Source: Fredinandcohnia quinoae (lineage in GTDB: Bacteria > Bacillota > Bacilli > Bacillales > Bacillaceae_L). Taken from it: a DNA stretch of 64,000 nucleotides. Position numbers and translations under genes: made by a program. Position 1 is the stretch's first letter; the number at the start of each line of letters is the position of its first letter. The notes below the pieces were generated by a model. It was not told the DNA's origin. It ran no database searches and saw nothing but the letters and a program-made list of their open reading frames with translations. Location: NCBI RefSeq assembly GCF_022427965.1, contig NZ_JAKTTI010000013.1:29348-93347 (forward strand), in the 5' to 3' direction. This document shows, in pieces, positions 34,152-44,427 of the stretch.

Positions 34152-37100
34152 CTAGATCATCAATATCTCTCGGATATCATCTTCAGTTAATGTTGTTTGA
34201 ATATTGTCTTCGGAATCAATAATCTCTTCAATTAATTGTCGTTTCTTATCTTGTAATTCATTTATTTTTTCTTCGATTGTTCCTCGTGCGATAAGTTTGA
34301 TAACCTGAACTTCTTTTGTTTGTCCAATTCGATAGGCACGGTCAGCAGCCTGTTCCTCTACCGCTGGATTCCACCAAATATCATATAAAATGACAGTATC
34401 GGCTCCTGTTAAATTTAAACCAGTTCCCCCTGCTTTCAGGGAAATTAAGAATAAATCACGTTCACCTTCGTTAAATCGTTCACAAATTTCGATACGTTCG
34501 TCAGAGGGAGTTTGTCCATCTAAGTAAAAGAATTTGTCCCCTTGTTTCGATAATTCTCTTCCTATAAGAGCTAGCATTTTTGTGAATTGTGAAAATATCA
34601 AGATTCTCCTACCAGAGAGCTTTGCTTCCTCAATAATTTGCATTAATTGCTCAAATTTACCAGAACTACCTTTATAACCATCGACGAATAATCCTGGATG
34701 ACAACAAATTTGGCGTAGCCTTGTTAAGCCAGCAAGAATACGAATGCGATTTTTTCGAAAAGTTTCCTTATCTAAATGCTTTAAGGTGTCATGTTTTAAT
34801 TTAGCTAAATATGCACCATACAATTTTTTCTGATCTGGTAGTAACTCCACAGAATCAATTGATTCAATTTTTTCAGGAAGCTCATGGAGAACATCCTTTT
34901 TTAATCTCCGCAGTAAAAAAGGTTGAATTCGTCTTGCTATCGTTTTCCTCGTAAGATGACTAAAATCTTTTAAGCCACCGAAAAGTTCAGGGAAAACAAC
35001 ATGGAAAATCGACCAAAGCTCTTCAGATGAATTCTCAACTGGTGTTCCGGTAAGAGCAAAGCGATAATTTGCCTGAATTCGTTTTACTGCACGGGATGTT
35101 TTCGTAATTGGATTCTTAAAGTTTTGTGCTTCATCAAAAAATACAGTGTGGAAATCTTGTTGTTCATACCACTTTAAGTCCCTTCGTAATAATGGATAGG
35201 AGGTTATAAAAACATCTACACCTGTTACGTCATTTTGAATCTTACTTCGTTCTATTTTATTACCATCAATGACAATTGCTTGTACATTAGGTGCAAATTT
35301 CATTAGCTCATTCAGCCAGTTATATGTTAACGATGATGGGCAAACAATTAACACTGGATGGTTACTTTCACGTATTCTATCTAATTCAGATACAATGAAA
35401 GCAATACTTTGTAGTGTTTTTCCTAATCCCATATCATCGGCAAGAATTCCTCCAAACCCATAACTTGCAAGGGTCTTCATCCAACTAAAGCCATGTTTTT
35501 GATAGTTACGCAATATCGATTCTAAGCTTTTTGGTACATCAAATTGTAGACGGTCTGGATTGTGAATACTGTCTATAAATTGTCGAAACGAGTCCTCAAA
35601 TGTGAATATTTGATCTCCATCAGTAGTATGAAGTAACTTAATACCTTTGACAATGGGTACATTCAACCCTTTTTCCAAATCGACTTCTTGCTCTGGCAAT
35701 TCCTGAAGAAATCTGCTAATTTCTTCGAACTCCTTTGTTTCAAGTGACAATAATGAACCATTCCGTAGACGGTAATACTTGCGCTTTTCCTCCAAAGCTT
35801 GAAGAACCTCTCGAATTTGCTTCTCAGGTATTCCATCCATTTCAAATTTAAATTCCAGCCAATTTGTTCGTTCTTTTTTCACTTTTACTCTTATTTTTGG
35901 AAAGGAATTTTTCCTGAAAATCCGATTTCGAACTGCAGTAGTTGCATATACTTGTACATGTTGATGCAGTTTCGGAACGATATTGTATAAAAACTCATAC
36001 TCCAATTGCTCGTTATGCAAAAAGTAGCCCCCATCAGTCTTTGTAAAAAGGCCTTCATCCATTAGTGTGAGAATGTCCTCCTCTTTCTCTTCATTTCTAA
36101 TGAGTGTGGAGACTGCTTGGAATTCTTCTGGTTCTAAAGGATTAATTACAATGTTTTCATAATGGAACTCAAGTCCTGCCAAAAGGCGATTATTTACCCG
36201 ATCAAGGAAAAGCTTTGCCTGTAAAGGGGTCTGTTCATATTGTTTCGAAATGGCATTTGAAAGTATGACCGTACCTAATCTTTTTAATCCTGGAACAACC
36301 TTTTCTATGTAAGTATTGAGCTGTTCCTTTGAAATGTGGATTTCATTTGTTCCTGTATTTTCAAGCATCTTTTTTAAATCCAATAGACGATTGCAATCTT
36401 CTGCCTTTAATTTGATTAACTTGCCACTAGACAATACATAATGATAAGAATCTAAAATAAGTAAAGATGTCATCCCTTTTATCTTGAGTAAAAATCCGTT
36501 ATTATTATCTTCTTCAAACTTAAATTGTATCGGAAGCAAATGGTCTGATAGGCGAACTCCTTCAAATTCTATTCCGTCATATATCAATTTTACATTCGGT
36601 GCATCGATTAGAAATGGCAATAACCTTTCCCAAGATGAGGGTGGTATAAGTAGTGTATCATCTTGGATTGTTTCTTCAGATTCCTTTAAAAACGAATCAA
36701 CAAATATTTTTTCATCGCGAACCACTTGGATAAGTTGCTGAATCACAGCATCTGTTTCACTTAGGAAGCAATGCTGACTTGGATCATACGTGAATTTGAT
36801 AGAGAGTTTACTAGCATTTCCGAATTGGATATTTTTTAAGAACTCACGGATTTGTAGGATATTTATTGATTCAATCTGCATTTCTATTCCGAACATATAC
36901 TGTCCAGTTGATAAAAATACAGGCTTACATGTGAATAAAACTTCAAGTACTTTTCTTTTTTCAAAATGGAGCTGATGTTTGCTTGACCGAAATGGTTTCT
37001 GATTGAATAAGGTCAGCAAGCTCTCCGAAAGATTAGAGGAATCTTTACGGGCTGATGGTACTATACCTTGCTTTTGATGTTCATATATAGAAAGAAGTAC

Positions 37101-37352
37101 TGCCGCAATATGTTGACAATCCTTCTGAAATGAAACAAGCTTTGGACAACTACAAGTTGAGTGGAAGTCACCTGTGGGGTCTACTTCAATCGTAACGGTA
37201 AAGTCCTCAGTCCCTGAAACGGTTGCTTCACAAAAATCGGGACTATATGTTTCAAAGCTCACTTTGTTTGCTCGATAAAAAGCATCTCCCCTTTTGAAGG
37301 AGACAGTTCCACACATGTCTTGAATGATTTTATGATTTACTTTTATATTCAA
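34152..37352 (-). CDS. SWIM zinc finger plus SNF2-family helicase
   Basis: 1066 residues. The SWIM finger (about 60-85) is CSCPKLVSFQKDCQHIAAV (CxCx(n)CxH). After a long middle region (DUF3670/SNF2-associated-like) comes the SNF2 motor: motif I ILADDMGLGKTLQSIAFI, motif II FFDEAQNFKNP, motif III FALTGTPVENS, and the C-terminal helicase lobe with ILIFSQFTKML, FLISLKAGGTGLNLTGADTV and ADRAYRIGQTKEV. These are ATP-driven DNA translocases, similar to B. subtilis YwqA. It starts at TTG with GGAGG seven bases upstream. Confidence 0.92.
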   Translation of the reverse strand: MNIKVNHKIIQDMCGTVSFKRGDAFYRANKVSFETYSPDFCEATVSGTEDFTVTIEVDPTGDFHSTCSCPKLVSFQKDCQHIAAVLLSIYEHQKQGIVPSARKDSSNLSESLLTLFNQKPFRSSKHQLHFEKRKVLEVLFTCKPVFLSTGQYMFGIEMQIESINILQIREFLKNIQFGNASKLSIKFTYDPSQHCFLSETDAVIQQLIQVVRDEKIFVDSFLKESEETIQDDTLLIPPSSWERLLPFLIDAPNVKLIYDGIEFEGVRLSDHLLPIQFKFEEDNNNGFLLKIKGMTSLLILDSYHYVLSSGKLIKLKAEDCNRLLDLKKMLENTGTNEIHISKEQLNTYIEKVVPGLKRLGTVILSNAISKQYEQTPLQAKLFLDRVNNRLLAGLEFHYENIVINPLEPEEFQAVSTLIRNEEKEEDILTLMDEGLFTKTDGGYFLHNEQLEYEFLYNIVPKLHQHVQVYATTAVRNRIFRKNSFPKIRVKVKKERTNWLEFKFEMDGIPEKQIREVLQALEEKRKYYRLRNGSLLSLETKEFEEISRFLQELPEQEVDLEKGLNVPIVKGIKLLHTTDGDQIFTFEDSFRQFIDSIHNPDRLQFDVPKSLESILRNYQKHGFSWMKTLASYGFGGILADDMGLGKTLQSIAFIVSELDRIRESNHPVLIVCPSSLTYNWLNELMKFAPNVQAIVIDGNKIERSKIQNDVTGVDVFITSYPLLRRDLKWYEQQDFHTVFFDEAQNFKNPITKTSRAVKRIQANYRFALTGTPVENSSEELWSIFHVVFPELFGGLKDFSHLTRKTIARRIQPFLLRRLKKDVLHELPEKIESIDSVELLPDQKKLYGAYLAKLKHDTLKHLDKETFRKNRIRILAGLTRLRQICCHPGLFVDGYKGSSGKFEQLMQIIEEAKLSGRRILIFSQFTKMLALIGRELSKQGDKFFYLDGQTPSDERIEICERFNEGERDLFLISLKAGGTGLNLTGADTVILYDIWWNPAVEEQAADRAYRIGQTKEVQVIKLIARGTIEEKINELQDKKRQLIEEIIDSEDNIQTTLTEDDIREILMI

Positions 37353-37922
37353 ATGCTCTCCTCCCAGAGATTTTACTATGCCATATATTATCCTTTAATG
37401 TGTGGATGTTCACAAGTAATTGAGTAATTTCAATAATGATAATTTGTGGTTCAATGAAAGGTCCAGAGCATAAAAAAGCTCCTATTAAAGTTGAGTTTGT
37501 TATATTATTGTTGTTGATTTCCACTTCAAGCTGTATCAAAATATTTTTCTATTGCGAATGAATTAAAGATTTTAATACTGTCAATAGTGTGTTGCTTTCC
37601 GTTCCGGAGCTCGCTTTCCGCGGGCATGGCTTGAGCCTCCTCGGGAGCGAAAAGCGTGCTCCCTGTGGGGTCTCAAGGCTCATGCTATTCCCGCAGGAGT
37701 CGAGCGCCTGCTCTCCAAGCAACAGGTGCTCTCCGTAAATTAAAAATATGTACGCCAAATAGATAACATTTTCGAGAAGTCGCCGCCTTCTGCTTCAATC
37801 AACACAGAAATAGAAGGTATTATTTTCTTGAAAATGTTTAATCACTATCATTTGTTTGTGGGAAATCCACCCAAGTAATCGAAGCCTTGTTTGGTAGGAA
37901 TTTATGTTCTACGGGTTGACCA
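37353..37922. other. Intergenic region holding a GC-richer repeat
   Basis: No gene is supported. It contains the repeat at 37589-37723. The part 37353-37588 and the part 37724-37922 show no recognisable feature. Confidence 0.55.
37589..37723 (-). repeat. Bacillaceae-type GC-richer intergenic repeat, copy 1
   Basis: Read on the minus strand it contains GACTCCTGCGGGAA, GAGACCCCACAGGGAGCACG, GAGGAGGCT and GCCCGCGGAAAGCGAG, ending in CGGAAAGCAAC. The same blocks occur in the same order on the plus strand at 39761-39882. Elements of this kind are common between genes in Bacillus genomes; their function is unsettled. Confidence 0.8.
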
Positions 37923-38429
37923 TTACATCTCCCAATCCTCTAAATGTCCCCAGTTTATAGCAGGGCCTCCATTGAAACAGCTCATGGCACCTACATATAC
38001 ATTCCTAGTAGATTCCCCTATCTCATTAAAATGGTTAACGATCTCATTGGTTGTAGCGGAGACATTTCGGCTCGGTATATCTTTAAAACTTACCCAGTGT
38101 AAAGAACCTTCCTTACTTTCAATTAAGGTAGTATTTTTTGATACATTCCCAAAGAATACGTATTGAATTCGTATTTCTTGATTTTCTTTGTTCCTATGAA
38201 TAATATATCTAAGTGTTAGATTTTTAATGTCATTACTCTTTAAGCCCGTTTCTTCCTCTATTTCTCTAAAGCAGGCATTTTGAGGTTCATTTATTTCACT
38301 ACTTTCGATATGTCCACCTATTGGAACTAAGAAACCTGCGAAGAAAGAGTCTGTTTCTCTTTTTTGAAGAAATAACACTTCTCGTTCCTCATTTAGAAGA
38401 AATGCGACCGCCATTTGCCTAAGTCTCAA
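37923..38429 (-). CDS. Nudix hydrolase
   Basis: 168 residues. The Nudix box is GGHIESSE...CFREIEEETGLK. It belongs to the MutT-like group with LLNEEREVLFLQKRE before the box; the substrate is unknown. TTG 38429 has AAGGAG eight bases upstream; the ATG eight codons earlier does not have one. The 3' half ends with NGGPAINWGHLEDWEM. Confidence 0.85.
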   Translation of the reverse strand: MRLRQMAVAFLLNEEREVLFLQKRETDSFFAGFLVPIGGHIESSEINEPQNACFREIEEETGLKSNDIKNLTLRYIIHRNKENQEIRIQYVFFGNVSKNTTLIESKEGSLHWVSFKDIPSRNVSATTNEIVNHFNEIGESTRNVYVGAMSCFNGGPAINWGHLEDWEM

Positions 38430-38619
38430 ATTTGTTCTCTCCTTCAGATTCATAAATTCATATTCTGTTAAAATCCTTCTGTAAGTAACCTCTTCCCCTT
38501 TTTGCTCGATATAATATCCATTTCATTAGTTGGAAAAACAAATATTCACAATTATCTATATTAATTTTAACACAAAATGACAATTTCCTTTATATCATGA
38601 GTAAAAACATTGCAGAATA

Positions 38620-38653
38620 AAAGAAAAATAGCATCTCGATTTGAATGCTATTT
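38620..38653 (-). terminator. Terminator after the TIGR01777-type epimerase gene
   Basis: Minus strand AAATAGCAT pairs with ATGCTATTT over a 10-base loop, followed by TTCTTTTATT. Confidence 0.8.
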
Positions 38654-38670
38654 GAAAATATTTCATTATC

Positions 38671-39582
38671 TTAGTCGCGATGAAGCAATCGATTCCTTAC
38701 TATTTGTTGAAGTGCATCGTCTATCTTTTGGTAGGTAAATGAATATCCGGCCTTTTCTAATTTTTCAGGAATGACCCAGCGGCTTTTTAAAATTAATTCG
38801 GTTTCTGTTCCAATAAAGACTGCACCCATTTCGAGCATCCATTTTGGAGATGGTAAACCTAGCTTTCTATTTAATGAAGTTCTAAGTTGATTCATTAATT
38901 CTCGATTCGTGATTGGATATGGAGATGAACAATTAAAAACTCCATTTAATTCTTTATTGTCATTAATGAACTGGGTGATATTGAATAAATCTTCAATATG
39001 AATCCAGCTGAATTTCTGATTTCCAGAACCTTGTACACCACCCAGCCCGAATTTTACTAGGTTTTTGTAAGGAGTCATGACTCCCCCTTCTTCACCAAGC
39101 ACAATTGCAATTCTCAAAGCTACTTGTCTAGTATTCGGTAATTGATATGAAAAAAAGCTTCTTTCCCATTCCTTCGCAACATCTACTGAGAACCCATCCC
39201 CAATTTCACCATTTTCTTCAGTCATTGGTCGGTCCTCTGCGTGCCGATAGATTGTAGCGGTACTGGAGTTAAACCATATCGAAGGTGGATTTTTACACTG
39301 TAAGAGTGCATCACCAAGTGTTTGTGTCGTTTCCAATCTTGACGTCAGGATTTCCTCTTTATTTTTTGTATTGTAGCGGCAATTGACTGATTTCCCAGCT
39401 AGATTTATTAATACCTCTGAATCTTCCAAAGCTCCGATGATTTCTTGATGTTGATCCCATGTAATATGCTCTTGTTTTCGGGAAATGATTTTCACATCAT
39501 ATCCCATATCATGATATTTTTTCGCAAAGTATGTGCCGATAAAACCTGTTCCCCCAGCAATTACAATTTTTCGCTTCAACAT
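38671..39582 (-). CDS. TIGR01777/DUF1731 epimerase (YfcH-like)
   Basis: 303 residues. The Rossmann start KIVIAGGTGFIGTYFAKKY, VLINLAGKSVN, the R-x-x-T-T segment SRLETTQTLGDAL and the C-terminal DUF1731 region (LGLPSPKWMLEMGAVFIGTE, then LILKSRWVIPEKLEKAG) identify the family of SDR-like proteins with unknown substrate. ATG 39582 is used because the N-terminus of the family starts there; the longer frame to 39621 is not supported. A terminator follows. Confidence 0.88.
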   Translation of the reverse strand: MLKRKIVIAGGTGFIGTYFAKKYHDMGYDVKIISRKQEHITWDQHQEIIGALEDSEVLINLAGKSVNCRYNTKNKEEILTSRLETTQTLGDALLQCKNPPSIWFNSSTATIYRHAEDRPMTEENGEIGDGFSVDVAKEWERSFFSYQLPNTRQVALRIAIVLGEEGGVMTPYKNLVKFGLGGVQGSGNQKFSWIHIEDLFNITQFINDNKELNGVFNCSSPYPITNRELMNQLRTSLNRKLGLPSPKWMLEMGAVFIGTETELILKSRWVIPEKLEKAGYSFTYQKIDDALQQIVRNRLLHRD

Positions 39583-39760
39583 GATCAACTCATTTCTTAA
39601 TATTTTTGTGAAATGATTCACATTAATTGTATCGAAATTTAATGAATAATGAAACCATGAAATAAATAATCGTAATTAGAGGATGTTTTCGCAAACTTTG
39701 TTGCTTTACTATAGTATTTTCCAACTATGTTAAAGAGCATAAACTATGTTGATATCTAGT

Positions 39761-39882
39761 GATTGGAGCGTATGGCACGAGACTCCAGCGGGAAAAGCGA
39801 GCCAAGCGAGACCCCACAGCGAAGAAGCGAGGAGGCTTGCGGATCGCCCGCGGAAAGCGAGTGCCAGAAGCGGAAATCACCC
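39761..39882 (+). repeat. Bacillaceae-type GC-richer intergenic repeat, copy 2
   Basis: It contains GACTCCAGCGGGAAAAGC, GCGAGACCCCACAG, GAGGAGGCTTG, GCCCGCGGAAAGCGAG and CGGAAATCAC. It is inverted relative to copy 1 and lies about 2 kb away. A short ORF inside it is not considered coding. Confidence 0.8.
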
Positions 39883-39923
39883 TAGGTGCAGATAGCAACA
39901 ATCCTTTAGAAAAGAGCCAAATT

Positions 39924-39948
39924 AAAAAAGAGTTGCTGTTCGCAACTC
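39924..39948 (-). terminator. Terminator after the phospholipase-like gene
   Basis: Minus strand GAGTTGC, five bases, GCAACTC, then TTTTTT. Confidence 0.8.
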
Positions 39949-39971
39949 ACTTATAATAATCGAACTAACGA

Positions 39972-40235
39972 TTACCGAAATTGATTTCGAAATTTAATAA
40001 CTTTGTAGAAAAAAGCAGCATCTCGTCCTTGCTTTGTGTGAGGATTAATTTGATTACGAAGACAATTAAGAAATAGTTGGTCACATCTTGCTGAGGATCC
40101 AAATCTTCGATAACAGTCGTCATGAGATTTGCAACAAGCATCTACAGCATTCAAAGGAGCCCCCGGACCGCTACAACCAGGTCCACACCATCTATATCCA
40201 GGAACACACAAGCCTAGTCTTCTGATCTTTCTCAT
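39972..40235 (-). CDS. Small phospholipase A2-like protein
   Basis: 87 residues. It carries the calcium-binding loop YRWCGPGCSGPG and the catalytic HD motif DACCKSHDDCYRRFG, as in secretory PLA2 and in the parvovirus VP1-like PLA2 domain found in some Bacillus proteins. Eight Cys residues could form disulfides. There is no signal peptide (N-terminus MRKIRRLGLCVPGY), so either it is exported in another way or, for example, is placed in the spore. GAGGG lies a few bases upstream of the ATG. Lipid cleavage is predicted from the motifs only. Confidence 0.85.
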   Translation of the reverse strand: MRKIRRLGLCVPGYRWCGPGCSGPGAPLNAVDACCKSHDDCYRRFGSSARCDQLFLNCLRNQINPHTKQGRDAAFFYKVIKFRNQFR

Positions 40236-40316
40236 AGATAAAACCCTCCCTTCTCGCTATTCCTTCTACTTATAAACTATGTAGAGAGTATTTATGAAGG
40301 AAGGGCAAATATCAAC

Positions 40317-41330
40317 TTAATAGAACATAAATAAAACAATAAAGTAAATTGCCATTGTAAGTAATCCGACTGGGAGACCAAAGCGGGCCCATTCTTTACT
40401 TGTAATATTTAATTTACCGGCTGCAATAATATTTGGGATATTTCCTGGAACAAGCATTCCGCCACTTATAAGGAGACCTAGTAAAATTGCCCGAATTGTT
40501 TCTTGGTCCATTGCGGGACTAATTTCTGCGGCAGCAAGTGTCGCATTATCCAAAATGGCAGAAATCATATTAATCCAATATAAGATGCTAGGTTGGAGAC
40601 CAAGAATATACTCATTAATTAAAGGCTCAAACCCGTGTCCTAGGAACGTTAGACCCATAACAAATAAATAAATTTTTAAGGAGCGGATGAGTATTTCCGT
40701 ATAGCTTTCTGCTTTTTGCTCCGCTCCTAAACCTTTACTGCTTTCATGTGGTTTAACTAAAAACATTGTTAATAGGCCAAAGATAATGACTGCGGGTATT
40801 ACCTCAGGACCGATTGTCTTTAGTAAATAGAAGAAGTCTTCATTTAATTTACTAATTGTTATCGTAGATAATGGTTCACCAATCGGTGTTAATGCAGCAC
40901 CAAGTCCAATTGAGAAGCAGGCTAAAACTGTAAAGCGAATTTCAGATGTTCTATCAAGTGGTAGCACATTGATGATGATAACAAGGATGATGGCAGCAAT
41001 TATAGCCGTTATAATGCTGGAAACTAGTCCTAAAAAAATGACTGTCAATGCGAAAAAGAACCTTGGTGACAATGCCCTACTCATTGATAGAATTGATTTT
41101 TCAAGTGGAACTTGCAGCCATTTGCAAAGGAGTCCTGCAATCAATACAGCAAGTGTAATATTGACCGGGTCAATTAACGCCTTTTTAATTAAATGCGCAT
41201 CCATTAAGCCACTAATTAAAGCAGCAGCTATCCCCATTAGAAATAAGAAAATTTCTAAATTATGCTCAACTTTTTTCACTGAAAAAGGTAAAAACAATAC
41301 CAAAATTAAAATAATGATTAAACCTATCAT
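40317..41330 (-). CDS. DUF1646 family cation/anion transporter-like membrane protein
   Basis: 337 residues with about ten membrane segments. The central GLGAALTPIGEPLSTITISKL and the later MISAILDNATLAAAEISPAM fit the DUF1646 group of the ion-transporter superfamily, related to NhaD/ArsB-type antiporters. The transported ion is not known. ATG 41330 is the only start near the conserved N-terminus. It is divergent from ilvD. Confidence 0.8.
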   Translation of the reverse strand: MIGLIIILILVLFLPFSVKKVEHNLEIFLFLMGIAAALISGLMDAHLIKKALIDPVNITLAVLIAGLLCKWLQVPLEKSILSMSRALSPRFFFALTVIFLGLVSSIITAIIAAIILVIIINVLPLDRTSEIRFTVLACFSIGLGAALTPIGEPLSTITISKLNEDFFYLLKTIGPEVIPAVIIFGLLTMFLVKPHESSKGLGAEQKAESYTEILIRSLKIYLFVMGLTFLGHGFEPLINEYILGLQPSILYWINMISAILDNATLAAAEISPAMDQETIRAILLGLLISGGMLVPGNIPNIIAAGKLNITSKEWARFGLPVGLLTMAIYFIVLFMFY

Positions 41331-41573
41331 ATTTTCAAATCCCTATTCTTTAAATTTTTGTTAATAGCACGATTATAGAACTTTTCGGAAATACTTTACA
41401 ATTCAATTCTATATTATCTAATAATATTTATAAAACGATACGAATATGTAATTACTTTGCGAAAATTTAAAATAGTAAAGACTTTTTCATTGATAATATT
41501 AGAGAAAGTGTTAAAATGAGTAATAATTTAAATTTTTCAAACATATTGAAATAACAAACTGGAGGGAAAAAGC

Positions 41574-43250
41574 TTGACTGAATTACGAAGTAATATGATT
41601 AAAAAAGGATTTGACCGCGCACCGCATCGAAGTCTACTACGGGCTGCTGGTGTTAAAGATGAAGATTTTAATAAACCATTTATTGCAGTTGTAAATTCAT
41701 ATATTGATATTGTACCAGGACATGTTCATTTACAGGAGTTTGGGAAAATTGTAAAAGATGCTATCCGCGAAGCAGGCGGAGTTCCGTTCGAAATGAATAC
41801 AATTGGTGTTGATGATGGGATTGCAATGGGACATATTGGTATGAGATATTCTCTACCAAGTCGTGAAATCATTGCTGACTCGGTTGAAACTGTTGTAGCC
41901 GCACACTGGTTTGACGGAATGGTATGTATTCCTAACTGTGACAAAATCACTCCAGGAATGATGATGGCAGCGATGCGACTTAATATTCCAACTATCTTTG
42001 TTAGTGGTGGCCCAATGAAGGCTGGGGTTACGAGTGATGGCCGTAAAATCTCATTATCATCTGTTTTCGAAGGTGTTGGTGCCTATCAATCTGGTAAAAT
42101 TGATGAAAAAGGTTTGCAAGAATTAGAACAATTTGGTTGCCCTACTTGTGGATCATGCTCAGGTATGTTCACAGCAAATTCGATGAATTGTCTCTGTGAA
42201 GCGCTAGGTCTTGCATTACCTGGTAATGGTACCATTTTAGCGGTTGCTCCAGAACGTAGAGAATTTGTTAAAGAGTCTGCAAAACAATTGATGTATTTAA
42301 TTGAACATGATATTAAACCACGAGACATTGTTACGGAAAAGGCAATTGATAATGCATTTGCACTTGATATGGCACTCGGTGGCTCGACTAATACCGTTCT
42401 ACATACACTTGCTCTTGCACATGAAGCGGGTATTGATTATCCACTTGAAAGAATTAACCAGGTTGCAGAACGTGTACCACAGCTTTCGAAATTAGCTCCA
42501 GCTTCAGATCATCATATCGAGGATTTACATGAAGCAGGTGGTGTATCCGCTGTGCTTAATGAGCTTGCGAAAAAAGAAGGTGCACTCCATCTTGATACGT
42601 TAACGGTAACAGGGAAAACGCTTGGTGAAACGATTTCAGGATATGATGTGAACAATTATGATGTCATACATTCAATTGATAACCCATATTCCGTTAAAGG
42701 TGGCCTTGCTGTATTATTTGGTAACTTAGCTCCTGATGGTGCAATTATTAAAACCGGTGGTGTCCAGGATGGAATTACACGACATGAAGGACCTGCAATT
42801 GTTTTTGAATCTCAAGAAGAAGCATTAGAAGGAATCTCTAGTCGTAAAGTACAAGCGGGACATGTCGTTATCATTCGCTATGAAGGTCCTAAGGGTGGGC
42901 CAGGAATGCCTGAAATGCTTGCTCCTACCTCTCAAATCGTTGGGATGGGACTCGGTCCGAAGGTAGCTCTCGTTACAGATGGTCGATTCTCAGGTGCTTC
43001 TCGTGGACTTTCAATCGGTCATGCTTCACCTGAAGCTGCTGAGGGTGGACCACTTGCCTTCGTTGAAAATGGAGATCATATCGTAATCGATATTGAAAAA
43101 CGGACAATGGATGTTCAAGTATCTGAGGAAGAATGGGAAAAACGGAAAGAAAACTGGAAAGGCTTTGAACCAAAAGTGAAAACTGGCTATCTTGCACGAT
43201 ATTCTAAACTAGTGACCTCTGCGAGCACTGGAGGAGTCATGAAAATTTAA
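41574..43250 (+). CDS. ilvD: Dihydroxy-acid dehydratase
   Basis: 558 residues, the family length. It dehydrates 2,3-dihydroxy-isovalerate and -methylvalerate in branched-chain amino-acid synthesis, using an Fe-S cluster. The Cys ligands are in [14 protein letters not shown] and [29 protein letters not shown] and [10 protein letters not shown] are in the C-terminal half. It starts at TTG with GGAGGG seven bases upstream. It stands alone, not in an ilv-leu operon. Its sister gene leuA is also isolated, 30 kb away. Confidence 0.95.
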   Translation: MTELRSNMIKKGFDRAPHRSLLRAAGVKDEDFNKPFIAVVNSYIDIVPGHVHLQEFGKIVKDAIREAGGVPFEMNTIGVDDGIAMGHIGMRYSLPSREIIADSVETVVAAHWFDGMVCIPNCDKITPGMMMAAMRLNIPTIFVSGGPMKAGVTSDGRKISLSSVFEGVGAYQSGKIDEKGLQELEQFGCPTCGSCSGMFTANSMNCLCEALGLALPGNGTILAVAPERREFVKESAKQLMYLIEHDIKPRDIVTEKAIDNAFALDMALGGSTNTVLHTLALAHEAGIDYPLERINQVAERVPQLSKLAPASDHHIEDLHEAGGVSAVLNELAKKEGALHLDTLTVTGKTLGETISGYDVNNYDVIHSIDNPYSVKGGLAVLFGNLAPDGAIIKTGGVQDGITRHEGPAIVFESQEEALEGISSRKVQAGHVVIIRYEGPKGGPGMPEMLAPTSQIVGMGLGPKVALVTDGRFSGASRGLSIGHASPEAAEGGPLAFVENGDHIVIDIEKRTMDVQVSEEEWEKRKENWKGFEPKVKTGYLARYSKLVTSASTGGVMKI

Positions 43251-43260
43251 AGAATGTAAA

Positions 43261-43301
43261 AGACCTGATTCTCATAGAATGTGAGTTTCAGGTCTATATT
43301 T
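43261..43301. terminator. Terminator between ilvD and nadA
   Basis: AGACCTGA...CTCAT pairs with GTGAG...TCAGGTCT, followed by TATATTTTT. It lies between the two convergent stop codons. Confidence 0.8.
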
Positions 43302-44414
43302 TTAAGCTCTTTCCAGCATTCTATTTAATGCTAGTGTTGCATCATTGGCAATGTCAGTTGGTACTTTTATTTGCTGAGCAGTCTCTCCTTTTTCAATCAT
43401 TTCCAATGACCATAATAAATGTGGAAGATCAATTCGATTCATTGTCATACATGGACATAAATGTGGATTAAGTGAAACAATTTCTTTATCTTGATGTTGA
43501 TGTATAATTCTTTGTACTAAATTCATCTCAGTCCCAATTGCCCACTGACTACCGGCAGGAGCATGTTCAATCTTATGAATGATATAACTTGTTGAACCAG
43601 CAAAGTCAGATGCTTCAACGGTTTCAAACGGACACTCCGGATGGACAATAATATTCATATCAGGCTTTGTTTCACGTAAATGACGAATGTTTTCAACAGT
43701 GAAATTTTCATGTACAGAACAATGCCCTTTCCATAAAATAATCTTAACCTCTCGAATATCCCCTTCAAATTCAAAGCAATGGTTGATTGGATCCCAGACG
43801 GCCATTTGTTCTAATGGAATTCCAAGGTCGAAAGCAGTGTTTCTTCCTAGATGCTGATCAGGCAAAAATAAAATTCTTTCTTTTTGAGTAAATGCCCATT
43901 CTAGCATTTTTTTTGCATTTGAAGAGGTAACAGTTGCCCCACCATTCCTGCCGACAAATGCTTTTATTGCTGCAGTTGAGTTCACATATGTTAGTGGAAG
44001 AACAGTATCTCCAAATACTTCTTGTAGTACATTCCAGCATCTTTCTGTTTGATTCATATCAGCCATGTCTGCCATTGAACAGCCAGCACGCATATCAGGC
44101 AATAAAACAACTTGATCATCATTTGATAAAATATCAGCAGTCTCCGCCATAAAATGTACCCCGCAAAATACGATGGATTCAGCATCTTTATTTTGTGCTG
44201 AAATTTGTGCTAGCTTTAAGGAATCTCCAGTGGCATCTGCAAATTTGATTACCTCATCTTTTTGATAATGATGCCCAAGAATAAAGAGCTTTTTACCTAG
44301 CTTCGCTTTTATTTCAAGTACTTTCTCTTCCATTACTTCAATACTCATTGTTTTATAATGATCAGGAATCATAAGATGATTTGTATCCTTCTTCATCAAT
44401 TCTAAAATATTCAC
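43302..44414 (-). CDS. nadA: Quinolinate synthase
   Basis: 370 residues. It condenses iminoaspartate with dihydroxyacetone phosphate, step two of de novo NAD synthesis. The 4Fe-4S ligand Cys residues are visible in [25 protein letters not shown] and [11 protein letters not shown]. It starts at GTG with GAGG five bases upstream. It is the last gene of the nadB-nadC-nadA operon, in the order usual for Bacillus. Confidence 0.96.
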   Translation of the reverse strand: MNILELMKKDTNHLMIPDHYKTMSIEVMEEKVLEIKAKLGKKLFILGHHYQKDEVIKFADATGDSLKLAQISAQNKDAESIVFCGVHFMAETADILSNDDQVVLLPDMRAGCSMADMADMNQTERCWNVLQEVFGDTVLPLTYVNSTAAIKAFVGRNGGATVTSSNAKKMLEWAFTQKERILFLPDQHLGRNTAFDLGIPLEQMAVWDPINHCFEFEGDIREVKIILWKGHCSVHENFTVENIRHLRETKPDMNIIVHPECPFETVEASDFAGSTSYIIHKIEHAPAGSQWAIGTEMNLVQRIIHQHQDKEIVSLNPHLCPCMTMNRIDLPHLLWSLEMIEKGETAQQIKVPTDIANDATLALNRMLERA

Positions 44415-44427
44415 TGTGTCCTCACTC

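Noticed and set aside
37330..37539. 69-residue ORF overlapping the start of the SNF2 gene
   Set aside because: No ribosome binding site or recognisable protein; it overlaps the true TTG start and its Shine-Dalgarno sequence.
39759..39956. 65-residue ORF
   Set aside because: It lies in the GC-richer repeat and has no ribosome binding site.
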